The position numbers were made by a program, and so were the translations under genes. Positions 1 to 6,352 of a DNA stretch of 7,084 nucleotides are shown here, piece by piece. The notes below the pieces were generated by a model that was not told where the DNA came from, did not search any database, and saw only the letters and a program-made list of their open reading frames with translations. The stretch comes from Fidelibacterota bacterium (lineage in GTDB: Bacteria; Fidelibacterota; UBA2242; JAFGTP01): the NCBI GenBank assembly GCA_029939785.1, contig JAOZSG010000177.1:1-7084 (forward strand). Reading direction: 5' to 3'. Numbering within the stretch: position 1 is the first letter of the stretch; each line of letters opens with the position of its first letter.

Positions 1-525
1 TCCATGTTCAATATTCAGATCAAATGGAGAGACAAATATTTCACCTTGATTCATTCTAAATGTATCCATGAAATAATATCTGTTCTTTTTATTCTGAAGT
101 TTATTTGGTGGAACAATAAAAGGTTCACCGTCATTATAATTTATACGAGCCTTTTCTAAACCATTTTTATCAATTAGACGTATTTGATCATAAAGTTTTT
201 TGTAAATGGATGTATTTAAGAATTCATTTTCAATATTTCTGATTATTACCGATGTTTTAGAATCGGTTTGTTCCCAAACATTTATAATATCATTATTATT
301 GGCTAATAGCATTAGGTCAGATGAAATTTGTTTTAAATCATAATCAATGGTTGACGTTTGTATATTAACAATATACCATTCATGATTTTGAATTGTTTTC
401 ATTTCTGTTTTATTTGTAATTATTATAAAAAATAGAGAAAAACTGATTATTAAAACAAATATTGGTAGGAAGATTGATAAGGTAATTTTATAATTTGATC
501 GATCTTTGATGGAATTTAAATTCAA
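1..525 (-). CDS. Membrane-anchored sensor protein, N-terminal part (partial)
   Basis: Reading the minus strand leftwards from 525 gives 175 open codons that run off the window edge without a stop. Residues 1-12 are polar and basic, and residues 13-37 form one strongly hydrophobic membrane segment (LSIFLPIFVLIISFSLFFII). The rest reads as a periplasmic sensor domain. Residues 115-130 (IRLIDKNGLEKARINY) and 149-175 (YYFMDTF, GEIFVSPFDLNIEHG) match the pattern I know from the double-Cache-like sensor domain found before histidine kinase, PAS and GGDEF modules, especially in Desulfobacterota. A second membrane helix and the output domain would lie beyond the window, so kinase or cyclase cannot be decided. 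The start is TTG at 525-523. It is the only usual start codon between the in-frame stop at 540-538 and the membrane segment, and a purine-rich AAGAAAGAG lies 5 bases upstream. A plausible promoter is at 585-613. Confidence 0.8.
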   Translation of the reverse strand, partial: MNLNSIKDRSNYKITLSIFLPIFVLIISFSLFFIIITNKTEMKTIQNHEWYIVNIQTSTIDYDLKQISSDLMLLANNNDIINVWEQTDSKTSVIIRNIENEFLNTSIYKKLYDQIRLIDKNGLEKARINYNDGEPFIVPPNKLQNKKNRYYFMDTFRMNQGEIFVSPFDLNIEHG

Positions 526-584
526 TACAACTCTTTCTTAATTTTATTCCATCTTTATTATCTTTTAAAAAAATGATAACAGAC

Positions 585-613
585 AATATACATATTTAGA
601 ACATAGATTGCAA
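585..613 (-). promoter_or_regulatory. Candidate sigma-70 promoter of the sensor gene
   Basis: On the minus strand TTGCAA (613-608) and TATATT (590-585) are separated by exactly 17 bases and lie about 60 bases before the TTG start at 525. They match the -35 and -10 consensus at 4/6 and 5/6 positions. In DNA this AT-rich such matches arise by chance, so this is a candidate only. Confidence 0.35.
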
Positions 614-710
614 TTATATTAATTATCACATTTATTCTATTATTTTAATTGTCTATAAAGTTCGGTCTGTTTGCCTCTACAAATACCCATTATCTTTATA
701 CCATTCAATA

Positions 711-1979
711 TTATTTTTCATATTTTTTCATTAATAATACACAGTTGTGCCCACCAAAACCATATGAAGTTGTTATTGCAGTTTTGATTTTAGTATCGAC
801 AGCATCTGCTAATATATTTAAATTCTCAATTGGATCTGGAATATCATTTCCATGGATTAATCCCGTAAATAGAGAAAGTGCAGTCACTGCTGTTTCGATT
901 GCTCCGGTTGCACCGATAGAATGTCCAATAATTCCTTTTGTTGCGTTAATAATAGGCTGATTTTCTTTATCACCAAAAATTTCCTGAATGACTTTGCTTT
1001 CTACATTATCATTTAATATGGTACCTGTGCCATGAGCATTTATATAATCAATTTTTTCATCTTTTATTAAATTTGTAAGAAGATATTTAATTTGTTGACC
1101 ATCTTCATTGAGTTGAACTATGTTATGGGCATCACTATTTGCCTGATAATCTACGATTTCGGCATATATATTTCCCCCTCTTGCTTTTACGTGTTCTAAT
1201 TCTTCCAGTATTAGAACACATCCGGCACCTTCAGAAAATAGAAAGCCTGAACGATTTTTTGAAAATGGAGTAGATTTTCCATCAGGTGATACAGAAAGAG
1301 CACTCAAGTTATCAAAACCTCGAAAAATACTCCCTGTTTCATCTCTAAGATTTTCTATGCCTCCCGTAACTACTATATCATTGTATCCATCTTTAATTTG
1401 TCTGAAAGCATTCCCAATTGCAGCAGTTCCAGATGCACACGATGCATTTACTGTTTTACTTTCTCCTTTGAGATTGTAAATAATTGATACCCAGGCTGCT
1501 ATAGAGTTTGGCATTGTCATTGGGATAATTAATCGGTTAAATCTTTTTGCAGGAGATTCATCTTTGGGCTTGATATGTGATAAAAAGGAGTGAAATGAAT
1601 TTTGCAGACCACTGAATCCAATTCCCAAAAATACATCAGGAGATTCGATTCCATCTATTTTGAATTTTTTTCCATCAGGATTTACTTCAAAACCGGCATC
1701 AATAAAAGCAATTAATGTTGCTATTACGGCAAGTTTATCTTCGTCTGCAAGAATTCTTTTGTAATAAGGATGAATATTAAAATCATCTAAAGATAATTCG
1801 GGAAACGGTACATAATATTGTGATGCATAACTACTATGCTCAAGAAATGAATCAGGGATTTTTTTTGATAAATTATTTTTTGCCATAAGACAGTTCATTA
1901 AATCGTGTTTTGTTGTTCCCCATTGACCAACAGGAGCAATCCCTGTTATCATTATTCTGCGTTCTGTAGTTTTCTTCAT
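711..1979 (-). CDS. Beta-ketoacyl-ACP synthase, FabF-like (KAS I/II family)
   Basis: This is a thiolase-fold condensing enzyme expected to extend an acyl chain on an acyl carrier protein by decarboxylative condensation in the cytoplasm. From the ATG at 1979 it has 422 residues, a normal FabF length. Numbered from that ATG, the nucleophile is Cys181 (VNASCASGTAAIGNA), followed by His316 (INAHGTGT), Lys348 and His353 (NATKGIIGHSIGATG), and the family's glycine-rich C-terminal loop is YGFGGHN at 406-412. The active site is intact. Start choice: an in-frame GTG exists at 1988, but the AAAAGG Shine-Dalgarno (1996-1991) is only 2 bases from it and 11 bases from the ATG at 1979, so the ATG is preferred. 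No acyl carrier protein, ketoreductase or dehydratase lies next to it, so it need not be the housekeeping FabF. It may act in a specialised lipid or polyketide-like pathway (inference). The N-terminal TGIAPVGQWG departs from the usual TGxGxVSPxG. Confidence 0.9.
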   Translation of the reverse strand: MKKTTERRIMITGIAPVGQWGTTKHDLMNCLMAKNNLSKKIPDSFLEHSSYASQYYVPFPELSLDDFNIHPYYKRILADEDKLAVIATLIAFIDAGFEVNPDGKKFKIDGIESPDVFLGIGFSGLQNSFHSFLSHIKPKDESPAKRFNRLIIPMTMPNSIAAWVSIIYNLKGESKTVNASCASGTAAIGNAFRQIKDGYNDIVVTGGIENLRDETGSIFRGFDNLSALSVSPDGKSTPFSKNRSGFLFSEGAGCVLILEELEHVKARGGNIYAEIVDYQANSDAHNIVQLNEDGQQIKYLLTNLIKDEKIDYINAHGTGTILNDNVESKVIQEIFGDKENQPIINATKGIIGHSIGATGAIETAVTALSLFTGLIHGNDIPDPIENLNILADAVDTKIKTAITTSYGFGGHNCVLLMKKYEK

Positions 1980-1990
1980 TTTTGACACTA

Positions 1991-1996
1991 CCTTTT
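1991..1996 (-). promoter_or_regulatory. Ribosome binding site that decides the ketosynthase start
   Basis: The minus-strand AAAAGG is 11 bases before ATG 1979 and 2 bases before GTG 1988. Two bases is too close for initiation, so it supports the shorter protein. Confidence 0.55.
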
Positions 1997-2029
1997 TTCT
2001 TTGAGTTAGAACTTTAATAATTTTGATAT

Positions 2030-2386
2030 TTATTGTTCAATTATTCTGATTAATTCCTTTAAATAAATTTCGATTTTTTCAAAATTTCGAGCATTGATAT
2101 GGATATTAGATAAATTGATTTTTTTTTCAGCAGTTTTCAAGACTTTTTCACCAGAAGTAATTACACCTAATTTATAAAATTTTACATCTAATTCACTTGA
2201 TTCTTTTAAAAAGTTATTAATATTTTCAGATTTCACAGTAAAAAGCAATTCATATTCTCCACATTCACCAAAAAACAGTAATTCTTTTGGAAGTAGTAGA
2301 ACTTTGGCTAATGGATGCTTTGAAATATAAGGAAGATTATTTAGAATCCCGAACAATGATTTTAATGAGGTAATTTGTATAATACT
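2030..2386 (-). pseudogene. C-terminal remnant of an AIR-synthase/ThiL-type kinase (probable)
   Basis: The open frame runs from just after an in-frame stop at 2389-2387 to a stop at 2030. Its only usual start codon is TTG at 2356, which would give 108 residues, with no Shine-Dalgarno before it. In that numbering, residues 29-41 (FGECGEYELLFTV) followed by 58-68 (VKFYKLGVITS) resemble the C-terminal ATP-binding-side domain of thiamine-monophosphate kinase and related AIR synthases (GGEDYELLFTV, then xFxxIGxIT). The N-terminal half of such a protein is missing. Directly upstream are the terminator at 2415-2448 and the phosphofructokinase gene, so nothing remains to encode it. The frame continues in a protein-like way upstream of the TTG, which fits a truncated gene better than a designed small protein. 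It ends about 50 bases before the ketosynthase start with no terminator between, so the two may share a transcript. The alternative is a genuine small stand-alone protein starting at TTG. The family match is from memory and only moderate. Confidence 0.5.
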
Positions 2387-2414
2387 TTACGAATTGAACC
2401 AAAAATAAATAAAT

Positions 2415-2448
2415 AAAAAAACCGGAGATGTTAAACTCCGGTTTTTTT
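2415..2448 (-). terminator. Rho-independent terminator of the phosphofructokinase gene
   Basis: ACCGGAG (2421-2427) pairs perfectly with CTCCGGT (2436-2442) around an 8-base loop. Flanking A and T runs extend the stem to about 13 pairs. Read on the minus strand, the hairpin lies 22 bases after the phosphofructokinase stop and is followed by a run of T. The plus strand also ends in T8, so it could work in both directions, but no plus-strand gene precedes it. Confidence 0.92.
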
Positions 2449-2469
2449 TATTTATATCAATTTTATTTT

Positions 2470-3675
2470 CTATAGATGGCGAACAGGCATTTCTGTCAAA
2501 CATTCATATTTAAGTTTACATTTTTTTACTTCGCGTCCAAATGTAATACCAAGTTGTTCATGAAAAGTAACTAGATCCAAATCTACAAATCTTTGTTTTA
2601 TTGCATCTACAGTTTTCATGTATTTTACTGTTTTACCATCAACACTTGCCACAGTAACTCCAACTTGACCATCCATTAATAGATTAGTTGCAGCTGCTCC
2701 GGCTTCTATACCAAAGTTTACATCAAAAGCTGATGTTTGACCACTTCTTACTAAATGACCAGGAACAACGGAACGAATTTCCGGGGTTTCGTAAAGACCT
2801 TCTACAAATAAACCGGCTTCATTCATTAATTCTTTTACTTCAGAGTCTGCTTTCAAACGTTTTGTCAGTTGCTGACATACATATTTTCCGGCCCCTGCAA
2901 GTTTTTTGTGACCAAAAGAATCCGCTTTCGAAGTTTCATCAAATATTTCTGAACCATTTGCATCCTTTAATCCCTCTGCAACAATTATAGAATATGTTCC
3001 GGCAGTCACATCAGAAGACCGTAAACGTGCAAAGAATTTTTCTTTCATATGCTCATATATAATATCAAAATCAGCTGCAATCTCAGGTATCAGAATTGCA
3101 TCGGTTTCAGCAGCCACACCACCTCGAAAAGCAGTATGACCTGCATAACGGCCAAAAACTTCGACGACAACAATACGATTATGCGTCCTACCTGTAGTTT
3201 TTAGGTCTCTGACAATTGTTGCAATTCTACTCACTGTTGAATCACCACCAACAGAATAAGTCATAAGATCAAGATCCATTGTTTTTGGAGCATGAACACA
3301 TTTTATCCCTTGTTCAGTCAGGTCAACAATTACACTACCGGTATCATCACCGCCACTGATAACTAAACCATCCAGACCAAATTTTTTCATACCAGTTTTA
3401 ATTTTATTATATTTTTCAGGATCATTAATATTTTTTATCTTTACTCTGGAATGTCCTGCTTCTGATCCGGCAATACCTGCTTCAAGGCTCACTAATCTTT
3501 CCAAGTTTAATTCAACCAGAGAATTGAAATTTTCGAGATTATATAACCCTGCATAACCATTTGGAATCACATAACATAGTGATTTACGACTTATAGCAGC
3601 AAGAGCAGCACCTTTGATTACAGCGTTTAACCCACCACAATCACCACCACTTGTCACAATACCTATTTTTTTCAT
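2470..3675 (-). CDS. pfp: 6-phosphofructokinase, predicted pyrophosphate-dependent
   Basis: This 401-residue cytoplasmic enzyme interconverts fructose 6-phosphate and fructose 1,6-bisphosphate. Visible motifs are the N-terminal phosphate-binding loop GIVTSGGDCGGLNA (5-18), SGGDDTGS (107-114), PKTMDLD (130-136) with the catalytic base expected at Asp134, FGRYAGHTA (174-182), the sugar-phosphate region IVAEGLKD (231-238), and GHLVRSGQTSAFD (306-318). In the family, Gly at the second position after GGD and in PGTIDND marks ATP users. Here these positions are Asp111 and Lys131, the pair that marks PPi users, so a reversible PPi-PFK is predicted. PKTMDLD has Leu where Asn is usual, but both Asp residues are kept. 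The ATG at 3675 is well supported by GGAG (3684-3681) with 5-base spacing. It looks monocistronic: its own promoter candidate lies upstream and a strong terminator downstream. PPi dependence is inferred from residues only. Confidence 0.93.
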   Translation of the reverse strand: MKKIGIVTSGGDCGGLNAVIKGAALAAISRKSLCYVIPNGYAGLYNLENFNSLVELNLERLVSLEAGIAGSEAGHSRVKIKNINDPEKYNKIKTGMKKFGLDGLVISGGDDTGSVIVDLTEQGIKCVHAPKTMDLDLMTYSVGGDSTVSRIATIVRDLKTTGRTHNRIVVVEVFGRYAGHTAFRGGVAAETDAILIPEIAADFDIIYEHMKEKFFARLRSSDVTAGTYSIIVAEGLKDANGSEIFDETSKADSFGHKKLAGAGKYVCQQLTKRLKADSEVKELMNEAGLFVEGLYETPEIRSVVPGHLVRSGQTSAFDVNFGIEAGAAATNLLMDGQVGVTVASVDGKTVKYMKTVDAIKQRFVDLDLVTFHEQLGITFGREVKKCKLKYECLTEMPVRHL

Positions 3676-3730
3676 ATTTACTCCATTTTTTATTATTTTA
3701 TGTTTTATAATATCAAATTTTCACCATCCA

Positions 3731-3759
3731 ATATTAATAGATTTCAGATAAAATTTCAA
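3731..3759 (-). promoter_or_regulatory. Candidate sigma-70 promoter of the phosphofructokinase gene
   Basis: On the minus strand TTGAAA (3759-3754; 5/6 match) is followed after 17 bases by TAATAT (3736-3731; 4/6 match). This would give a leader of about 50 bases before the ATG at 3675. The low-complexity AT context makes it tentative. Confidence 0.35.
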
Positions 3760-3787
3760 TATTTTTTATTAAAACCAAATAAAATTG

Positions 3788-4016
3788 GTAAAACTGATGA
3801 AACCACAAAAAGTATTTTTCAACGCCATGCTTCACGATGTTTCGCACAGCACAGCAGAGACCGTTGAAAATCCTATCTTTGACGGGCGAGTCTATAGTTT
3901 TAATTATCACCCGTCAGGAATCCGGATTTCAGAACGGCCCTTTGCGTCCTCAGCGTCCTTTGTTGCTAAATCAGGCTTTTGACTGGCGTTAAATTTTCAC
4001 TTTTTACGAAGTTGTT
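3788..4016. repeat. GC-rich block with inverted-repeat ends (possible MITE-like or dispersed repeat)
   Basis: This gap between the phosphofructokinase and HNH genes contains about 200 bases near 45-50% GC, whereas the flanking spacers are about 20-25% GC. The edges carry an imperfect inverted repeat: AAAAAGT then AACGCCA at 3807-3827, and the reverse complements of both at 3984-4005, with 7 and 8 bases between the two words. A 7-base direct repeat AAAATTG sits outside (3781-3787 and 4017-4023) and could be a target duplication or chance. Inside are a 9-bp inverted pair (3816-3824 with 3862-3870), a 7-bp stem TGACGGG/CCCGTCA (3880-3886 with 3910-3916), the palindrome AATCCGGATT (3919-3928) and a tandem GCGTCCT near 3944-3959. 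A 65-codon plus-strand frame (3785-3982) crosses it but has no ribosome binding site. I read this as a non-coding repeat or relic. A structured RNA is also possible. Confidence 0.45.
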
Positions 4017-4036
4017 AAAATTGACTTATTATAATT

Positions 4037-4342
4037 TTACCCATTCTTTTTCTCTTCTTTCATTTTCTTCAATATCATATCAACCGGAGTGAGGTATTTT
4101 TTTTTATTATTACAATCTTTACAACATGGAACTACGTTTCTTTTATTGGTCTCTCCTCCACGAGATACTGGTATTAAATGATCCATTGTAAGTTTATCAG
4201 GTTCAAATTTTTGTTTACAAAAATGGCATATTCCTTCAATTAACTTATTTTTCCACCAACTGGTTTTACGTAATTTTTTTGCTTTTTCCCGTTCTCGTTT
4301 TATATGTTTTTTATCCTTTTGTATATTAATCCAATCATCCAT
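4037..4342 (-). CDS. Small HNH endonuclease
   Basis: This 101-residue protein consists of a basic helical N-terminus (residues 8-33, rich in Lys and Arg, ending in WWKNKL) and one HNH nuclease fold. Two cysteine pairs that should bind a structural zinc are CHFC (39-42) and CKDC (74-77). Between them lie the catalytic LTMDHLIPVSRGG (51-63, Asp54-His55) and Asn70, then Asn78-Asn79 and KK. The last motif residue is Asn rather than His, a common HNH variant. It should cut or nick nucleic acid using a divalent metal; the target is unknown. The TMDH...NVVPCC...KKYLTPV layout resembles a conserved chromosomal protein I associate with deltaproteobacteria, so a housekeeping role is more likely than a phage or defence one (inference). 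Its ATG begins 2 bases after the ABC-F stop, with AGGTG (4352-4348) of the ABC-F end as ribosome binding site. Production is therefore probably coupled to ABC-F translation. No strong terminator follows. Confidence 0.88.
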   Translation of the reverse strand: MDDWINIQKDKKHIKREREKAKKLRKTSWWKNKLIEGICHFCKQKFEPDKLTMDHLIPVSRGGETNKRNVVPCCKDCNNKKKYLTPVDMILKKMKEEKKNG

Positions 4343-4344
4343 TA

Positions 4345-6312
4345 TTACACCTGTATCTTTTCAATTTTTTCATCTATGGATTTAATTTTTTTATCCAATT
4401 CTTCAATTTTATTCTGTTCATCTTCCCATATTTGCATTTCTGTTTCCAATGATTTATCTAATTTTTCTTTATTTTCTATTGTTAAACTATATTTTTCCAG
4501 ATTATGATTTTCGTATATATCTGAAGATGATAATATTAATTCAATTTCTTTTAATTCTGCTTCTATTTCATTGATTTTTTTTTCTCTTTCAGGAGTTTTT
4601 CTAACCAAACGATTTAATTCTTTATTAAAACTCCTTCTATTTTTAACTAATTCCTTCTTCTCTGATGGATTCAAATTATTTTTGATTTTTGATTTTTTTA
4701 ATCGAACATTTATATCTCTGTTAAGATAATCTTCACCCTTTTTCTCTAAAAATTCAAAATATTTACCTTTATAATATTTATATCCATCATGATCGATTTC
4801 ATAAATTGATTCTGCCAAATGTTCTACAAAATATCTATCATGACTTACAAAAATAATTGTTCCTGAATATTTTACCAAAGATGCACTTAATGATTCAATA
4901 CTCTCAAGGTCCAGATGATTCGTAGGTTCATCAAGTAACAAAACATTTGATTCCTGCATCATAAGTTTTGCAAAAATTAAACGGGCTGCTTCTCCTCCAC
5001 TTAATGCACTGGTTTTTTTATCTACATCATCATCATCAAAAAGCATCTGCCCTAATACCCTTCTCAAAGAACTTAATGGCTCTGAAGGGAAATGACTTGT
5101 AAGCCAGGAAATTACAGTATGATTTTCTGATATTTGATCTTTATGATTTTGAGCAAAATATCCAATCGCAATTTTTTCACCCCACTCATATTCACCGGAA
5201 TCAAATTCCAATTCTTTCATTACTATTTTAAGTAAAGTAGTTTTTCCAATTCCATTTGGACCGATTATAGCGATTCTACTTCCACGAGCAACATCCAGAT
5301 TTATATTTTTCAGCACCTGCTTATTGCCAAAAGATTTATTTAACTCCGTTATTGATAATACTTTATTTGCTGTAGGCCTATCTTCTTTAAACTTAAAAAA
5401 AGGTGCTTTTCTGGATGAATGAATAATTTCAATATCATCCATTTTATCAAGCTGTTTTTTTCTACTTACAGCTTGTCGTGCTTTAGTTGCTTTTGCTTTA
5501 AAACGTTCATAAAATTTTCGTAGTTCTTCTTGTTTTTTCTCTAATTTTTTATTTTCAACATCTCGCTGTTCTTTATCAATTATTTTTGCTTTTTGAAAAA
5601 ACTCATAATTTCCAGTATATTGTCGAATAACTTCATAATCAATATCGAGTATATGAGTTGCAACATTATTAATAAAATGATGGTCATGTGAAACAAGTAC
5701 AACAACACCTTGATAATCTTTTAAATAATTTCCAAGCCATGCAATAGATTCAAGATCCAAATGGTTATTAGGCTCATCAAGTAAAAGAATATCAGGCTTT
5801 GAATATAAACATTGAGCCAAAAGTACTCTCAGTTTATACCCTCCCGACAAGGTTGACATTTTATTTGATAATTGATCGTTTGTAAATCCTAATCCATTTA
5901 ATATTACAGATGCATCAGATTCAGCTGAATATCCATTTATTTTAGCAATATTATGCTCAATATCTGCAAGTCTATGACCTTCAATATCATTAATATCTTT
6001 TTTTAATAACAATCTCTGTTCTTGTATTAATTCCCAAAGATCGGATCTTCCCATTAGCACAACATCAACTATATTATATTTCTCAAACTCAAACTGATTT
6101 TGTTTTAGAAATCCTATTTTTTTATTGGAAGGGTATTTTATTTGTCCGGAAGTAGGTGATATGTCATTTGAGATAAGTTTTAACAATGTACTTTTGCCTG
6201 AACCATTTGCCCCAACAACTCCATAACGATTTCCTATATTTAAAGAAATGCTTACATTGGCAAATAAAACCTGACTTCCATATTCCATCCTTAAATTTTC
6301 TATCTGTATCAT
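4345..6312 (-). CDS. ABC-F family ATPase, YbiT-like with C-terminal coiled coil
   Basis: This 655-residue soluble protein has two ABC ATPase domains and no membrane segments, as in ABC-F proteins that act on the ribosome. Numbered from the ATG at 6312, domain 1 has Walker A GANGSGKST (34-42), signature LSGG (155-158), Walker B LLLDEP with Glu180, and switch His209. Domain 2 has GPNGIGKTT (351-359), LSGG (437-440), Glu462 in LLLDEPTNHLD, and His491. The inter-domain linker at about 232-317 contains KARQAVSRKKQLDKM, and together with the N-terminal GNRYGVVGANG and FGNK features it matches E. coli YbiT. Residues about 527-655 are Lys/Glu-rich heptads like the DNA-binding C-terminal coiled coil of Uup, which YbiT lacks. 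Domain 1 has DEPNNHLD, with Asn for the usual Thr. Start: a GTG at 6336 is in frame, but the ATG at 6312 has AAAAGG (6325-6320) 7 bases upstream and begins where YbiT begins. Likely role: translation factor or ribosome protection; drug resistance cannot be judged. Confidence 0.93.
   Translation of the reverse strand: MIQIENLRMEYGSQVLFANVSISLNIGNRYGVVGANGSGKSTLLKLISNDISPTSGQIKYPSNKKIGFLKQNQFEFEKYNIVDVVLMGRSDLWELIQEQRLLLKKDINDIEGHRLADIEHNIAKINGYSAESDASVILNGLGFTNDQLSNKMSTLSGGYKLRVLLAQCLYSKPDILLLDEPNNHLDLESIAWLGNYLKDYQGVVVLVSHDHHFINNVATHILDIDYEVIRQYTGNYEFFQKAKIIDKEQRDVENKKLEKKQEELRKFYERFKAKATKARQAVSRKKQLDKMDDIEIIHSSRKAPFFKFKEDRPTANKVLSITELNKSFGNKQVLKNINLDVARGSRIAIIGPNGIGKTTLLKIVMKELEFDSGEYEWGEKIAIGYFAQNHKDQISENHTVISWLTSHFPSEPLSSLRRVLGQMLFDDDDVDKKTSALSGGEAARLIFAKLMMQESNVLLLDEPTNHLDLESIESLSASLVKYSGTIIFVSHDRYFVEHLAESIYEIDHDGYKYYKGKYFEFLEKKGEDYLNRDINVRLKKSKIKNNLNPSEKKELVKNRRSFNKELNRLVRKTPEREKKINEIEAELKEIELILSSSDIYENHNLEKYSLTIENKEKLDKSLETEMQIWEDEQNKIEELDKKIKSIDEKIEKIQV
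4348..4352 (-). promoter_or_regulatory. Ribosome binding site of the HNH gene inside the ABC-F 3' end
   Basis: AGGTG in the last two sense codons of the ABC-F gene stands 5 bases before the HNH ATG at 4342. Ribosomes finishing ABC-F end within reach of this start, which supports translational coupling. Confidence 0.6.
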
Positions 6313-6319
6313 CAAAATT

Positions 6320-6325
6320 CCTTTT
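6320..6325 (-). promoter_or_regulatory. Ribosome binding site that decides the ABC-F start
   Basis: The minus-strand AAAAGG (next base A) lies 7 bases before ATG 6312. It falls inside the longer frame that would begin at GTG 6336, so the shorter start is preferred. Confidence 0.7.
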
Positions 6326-6332
6326 ATTTTTT

Positions 6333-6352
6333 TCACCAGAAATAATTGGTGA
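6333..6352 (-). promoter_or_regulatory. Hairpin in the ABC-F mRNA leader
   Basis: TCACCA and TGGTGA form a perfect 6-bp stem with an 8-base loop. It ends 7 bases before the Shine-Dalgarno of the ABC-F gene. The minus strand continues A7-T-A4-GG rather than with a T run, so it is not a terminator. It could modulate ribosome access or mRNA stability, or be an operator. The length is short enough that chance is possible. Confidence 0.3.

Noticed and set aside
581..655. Inverted words AGACAAT and ATTGTCT around the sensor promoter
   Set aside because: Seven-base arms about 60 bases apart in AT-rich DNA are expected by chance.
649..960. 103-codon plus-strand frame
   Set aside because: It lies antisense to the conserved C-terminal part of the ketosynthase and shows no family features of its own.
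2688..2990. 100-codon plus-strand frame
   Set aside because: It is the Leu/Gln-rich antisense shadow of the phosphofructokinase gene, with no ribosome binding site.
3785..3982. 65-codon plus-strand frame across the GC-rich block
   Set aside because: It starts with TTG (or ATG at 3797) without a Shine-Dalgarno, and its extent follows the repeat-like block with its inverted repeats and palindrome. A real small protein is not excluded but nothing supports one.
4017..4040. TAAAATT/AATTTTA dyad after the HNH stop as a terminator
   Set aside because: The stem is only A-T pairs with no T run after it, too weak to call.
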